Source: Triops longicaudatus
Lineage: Eukaryota; Arthropoda; Branchiopoda; Notostraca; Triopsidae
DNA: 64,000 nucleotides
NCBI GenBank assembly: GCA_022885665.1
Contig: JAGQDJ010000608.1
Span: forward strand, 806,001-870,000
Direction: 5' to 3'
Each line of letters opens with the position of its first letter. Position 1 is the first letter of the stretch. The position numbers and the translations under genes were made by a program. The notes below the pieces were generated by a model that saw only the letters and a program-made list of their open reading frames with translations, made no database searches and was not told where the DNA came from. Below, piece after piece: positions 61,392-64,000 of the stretch.

Positions 61392-63723
61392 GCTTTCCAC
61401 AACAAGTTTCTATTCAACATATTCCTCTGACTTCAAAGCTCACATGCACCTGTACAGCAGAGGTGTTCTGTGTTCTAATACTTCTTTTCTAATCAAAATT
61501 CTACGATGAAAAAATACATTTATCTTTCATAAAAATACACGTGTTCTTTATTTGATTGGTAACCTTGCATAACAGTATTCGTGTAAACATTTTTAACACG
61601 CCTTGTTCATTAAGCGTCGCAGAGCTGAGGCGCTTCAGCTCAAAATACGCAGGAATTTGCGCGGAGAATGAATATTGCGAACGTTTCTTAACAAGTGTTC
61701 TTGACAGTAATGTTTTCAAATTTAATTAAATTGTGACGAGTTAAGATTTTCTAAACTATTGATTAATAAATTGGCTATACTGAAGTATTTTTTTAACTTT
61801 TTCTCCTGCCGATAAATGAAATTCTGTCCACTCGTTATACGAAGCATTTTTAATTAAAATAATTGTTACATAGAATTTTTCACGCGGATAGGCTATTTTG
61901 GTGATATCGATGTCCAAGTTTTGACAAATCTTTTTAACTTTGCGAACAATAATTCCGAAACGTCGTCGCTGCGGGATCATAGTTCGTCTTAAAACTCCAA
62001 TAACTAACGAACTCCAAAAGGACTCATTAAGTTTCCAAGATTTTAATTAAAGAATTCCAAAAGTGTTGCGTAAGTGATACTGAAACGTTTCTAAAATTTT
62101 TATTTTTCCAAAATTGTTGAAACTTCAAGCTTAAATATCGTAACTTTACTAATTCACTATTCCATAAAGTATTCACTCAACACACTGAAAATTCCGATGC
62201 CAATTTTTCTTTTGAAAATTTGTTAGCTTTATTTTGACTGAATCCTAGCAAATGATAATTTTACTTCATAGGAAATAAAATAGTTCAGCCTTTGATCAGC
62301 TACAAATACTCTAATTTAGTTAATAAAGTATAATGATCTATCGTAAAATGTGACTCAAAAGCAAAGGTCAAGTGTACTTTTGGGAAACACAGTTCAGCCC
62401 TGTGGGCATTTAACCCAGCAATGGGTCAAAACGGAATGTATACTGGTGGGCGACTAGCTTAAGAGGATCGTCACGCTCGCTGATTTCGCATATTTACGCG
62501 GTCTTTTTTACTGCCGTTTTGCTAACAGCCGTACGTACAGTACTTTATGATAAAGGTCTATACTTTGTAAGACAATAGAACTCATGGTTTTGTTGGGCCA
62601 CATTATGGAAACTTAAGATTTTGTCTATCACCTTGGTAAAAAGTTTTCTTCGTTAACGATGAATTTTCGCGTTGATTGTGAAGCTTGTACTTGTTGATGT
62701 TATATCTCATAATGGTTTCAAAAGAGTAGAATTAAAGTAACAAATTGTAATGTATTTTCGAACTATTATTTGCATTGAAATTTTTTAAATACTCTCAAAT
62801 ACACGAAACACGTAATTCAGATTTTGTTCACTATCCGCCTTGTAAACACCGGTTGACAAAATCATCGAGAACTTGCGTGCTATGTCCGTATCAATATTTT
62901 TCACTTCATCTCCATTTTTTTTCAAAAGTATAAAAATGAAAGACAATTTTTTCAAAGCAGTTGATATTTGCAGTTTCCTTTTATTTCAGGTAGAAATTCA
63001 TCTGGAGTGTCTTTGGTAGCAAGTTTCGGTTGCCAAAAATTTCTCTATTGACCGCTATTTTTTTTTTTTTTTAAGTACGTATCAGCCCGAGCAAGGCTCT
63101 TGGCTAAATGCTTCTTTTTATTTTCTTCAATGTAACCTCAAAATGTCATTTCGATTTCAATCACTGATCCAGGATTACAAATAGCTGTGAACATAATTGC
63201 TTCCACTGTATTGCAGTTTACTACACGGATTAAGACCCTTTAATTGAACGGGGCACATCTTGCACTTAACCTAATTTTCTTAAATGAAGATCAAATGAAC
63301 TTGAAAAACGTGAAAATAAAGCTCGTTCACTTTCATGGTGCGTTCCGCAAACCATTTCACGCAGGATGAATCCTTGGTGTGTTAACAGATTCTTTCACAA
63401 CGTGCTCACATGGTATGAAATAGTTTGTTCTACTATACTGAGATGCTATAAGGTACAATAATAAGCTCCTACTTTCGATCGGGGTGCTAAGCAAGAGTGT
63501 CGTATCTGGAGGAAAACGGTTAAGGAAAATAGGAAGTAGACTCCATACGACGTATTGAATCCACAGGGGTGATGGAGGAGGAGGCTTCAAAGGTGTAATT
63601 TTAGCCACTTTCTCGTGAACGGATTTGCTCGTATAAAAAGGCACGCGTTGGTTTCACCAAACATCAGTTGTCCGCTTGGCTTTTACAGCTCAACAACTGC
63701 TCCCAACTCTCTTGATCTTCAAG
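61392..63723 (+). other. 2.3 kb intergenic region between Gly-rich members 2 and 3
   Basis: No supported gene or repeat. The promoter of member 3 lies at its right end. Confidence 0.5.
63632..63669 (+). promoter_or_regulatory. TATA box and initiator, Gly-rich gene 5
   Basis: TATAAAAA at 63632-63639 and CATCAGTTG with TCAGTT at 63664-63669, spacing 34 bp as in its siblings. Confidence 0.75.
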
Positions 63724-64000
63724 ATGAAGGTAAAGAAACTTGGAAATTCTTACTTCCTATTCTATGTTTCTGTTTTGCAGTTCTTCATCGTTACATTCGT
63801 GTGCTGCTTGGTACTAGCCATTGTCTGGGCCGACGACTTGGCTCAAGGAGCTTCGAAATCCAAAGGCTACGGTAATATAAATAACTACTTTAACTTTTAA
63901 GTTACTCAAGAGAACCTTCCAGGAGGTGGAAGTTACGGCGGTGGTTACGGTGGCGGCCATGGTGGTTACGGCGGCGGCTACGGTGGAGGCCATGGTGGTT
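63724..64000 (+). CDS. Secreted Gly-rich array member 3 (cut by right edge)
   Basis: Exons 63724-63729 (MK), 63781-63871 and 63923 to beyond 64000 are visible. Signal peptide MKFFIVTFVCCLVLAIVWA differs from its siblings at the start, but the following DDLAQGASKSKGYG is almost identical. It continues GGGSYGGGYGGGHGGYGGGY into the window edge. Same tiny first exon, same phase-1 junction after KGYG and same promoter as members 1 and 2. The C-terminus and total repeat number are not visible; the array probably continues to the right. Confidence 0.85.

Noticed and set aside
60704..61492. Trp/Arg-rich and Val/Asp/Thr-rich frames across the Gly-rich gene
   Set aside because: Out-of-frame readings of the GGY repeat codons (for example GGTGGC read as WRR); not real proteins.

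Overview
The window is eukaryotic nuclear DNA, most likely from an arthropod or a close ecdysozoan relative. Genes are split by many short GT-AG introns (commonly 50-100 bp, the shortest seen 52 bp). Five small secreted-protein genes at the right end carry a TATA box about 32-34 bp upstream of a TCAGTT initiator, and each starts with a tiny 2-3 codon first exon that splits the signal peptide, as is common in arthropod cuticle-type genes. The species cannot be named from the sequence. Gene models were made by joining exons by eye and checking that splice phases and total lengths are consistent.

Left part (1-12 kb), compact housekeeping genes on both strands: MLX (-, cut by the left edge), ACTR8 (-), HYI (+), REX1BD (-), RTCB (+) and RAP1 (-). 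Two divergent pairs (ACTR8/HYI and RAP1/WASHC4) have start codons only 0.55-0.6 kb apart.

Middle part (12-38 kb): WASHC4/SWIP (+) is a large 18-exon gene whose introns host two DNA-transposon relics. It is followed by a convergent gene with a leucine-rich adaptor (LURAP1/FAM89-like) core (-). After a 3.6 kb gap holding a tRNA-like sequence and a second hAT-type MITE comes a PXK/Slowpoke-binding-protein (Slob)-like pseudokinase (-). It appears to have two alternative first coding exons that share the same N-terminus and the same splice phase.

Right part (41-64 kb): an EHD/dynamin-like GTPase with two C-terminal membrane segments (+), mitochondrial ribosomal protein mS23 (-) and the DDX11/ChlR1 Fe-S helicase (+) precede an accessory cluster of five small, same-strand, signal-peptide genes rich in Gly and Tyr. 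Three of the five are close paralogues (MK...WADDLAxGASKxKGYG) built from phase-1 mini-exons of GGY/GGH repeats, and the array runs off the right edge.

The housekeeping genes do not form one pathway. They cover transcription and chromatin (MLX, ACTR8), genome stability (DDX11, probably REX1BD), RNA ligation (RTCB), endosomal actin (WASHC4), signalling (RAP1, Slob-like) and mitochondrial translation (mS23). The best candidates for new biology are the Gly/Tyr peptide array with modular exons, the membrane-anchored EHD-like GTPase, and the Slob-like gene with twin first exons.
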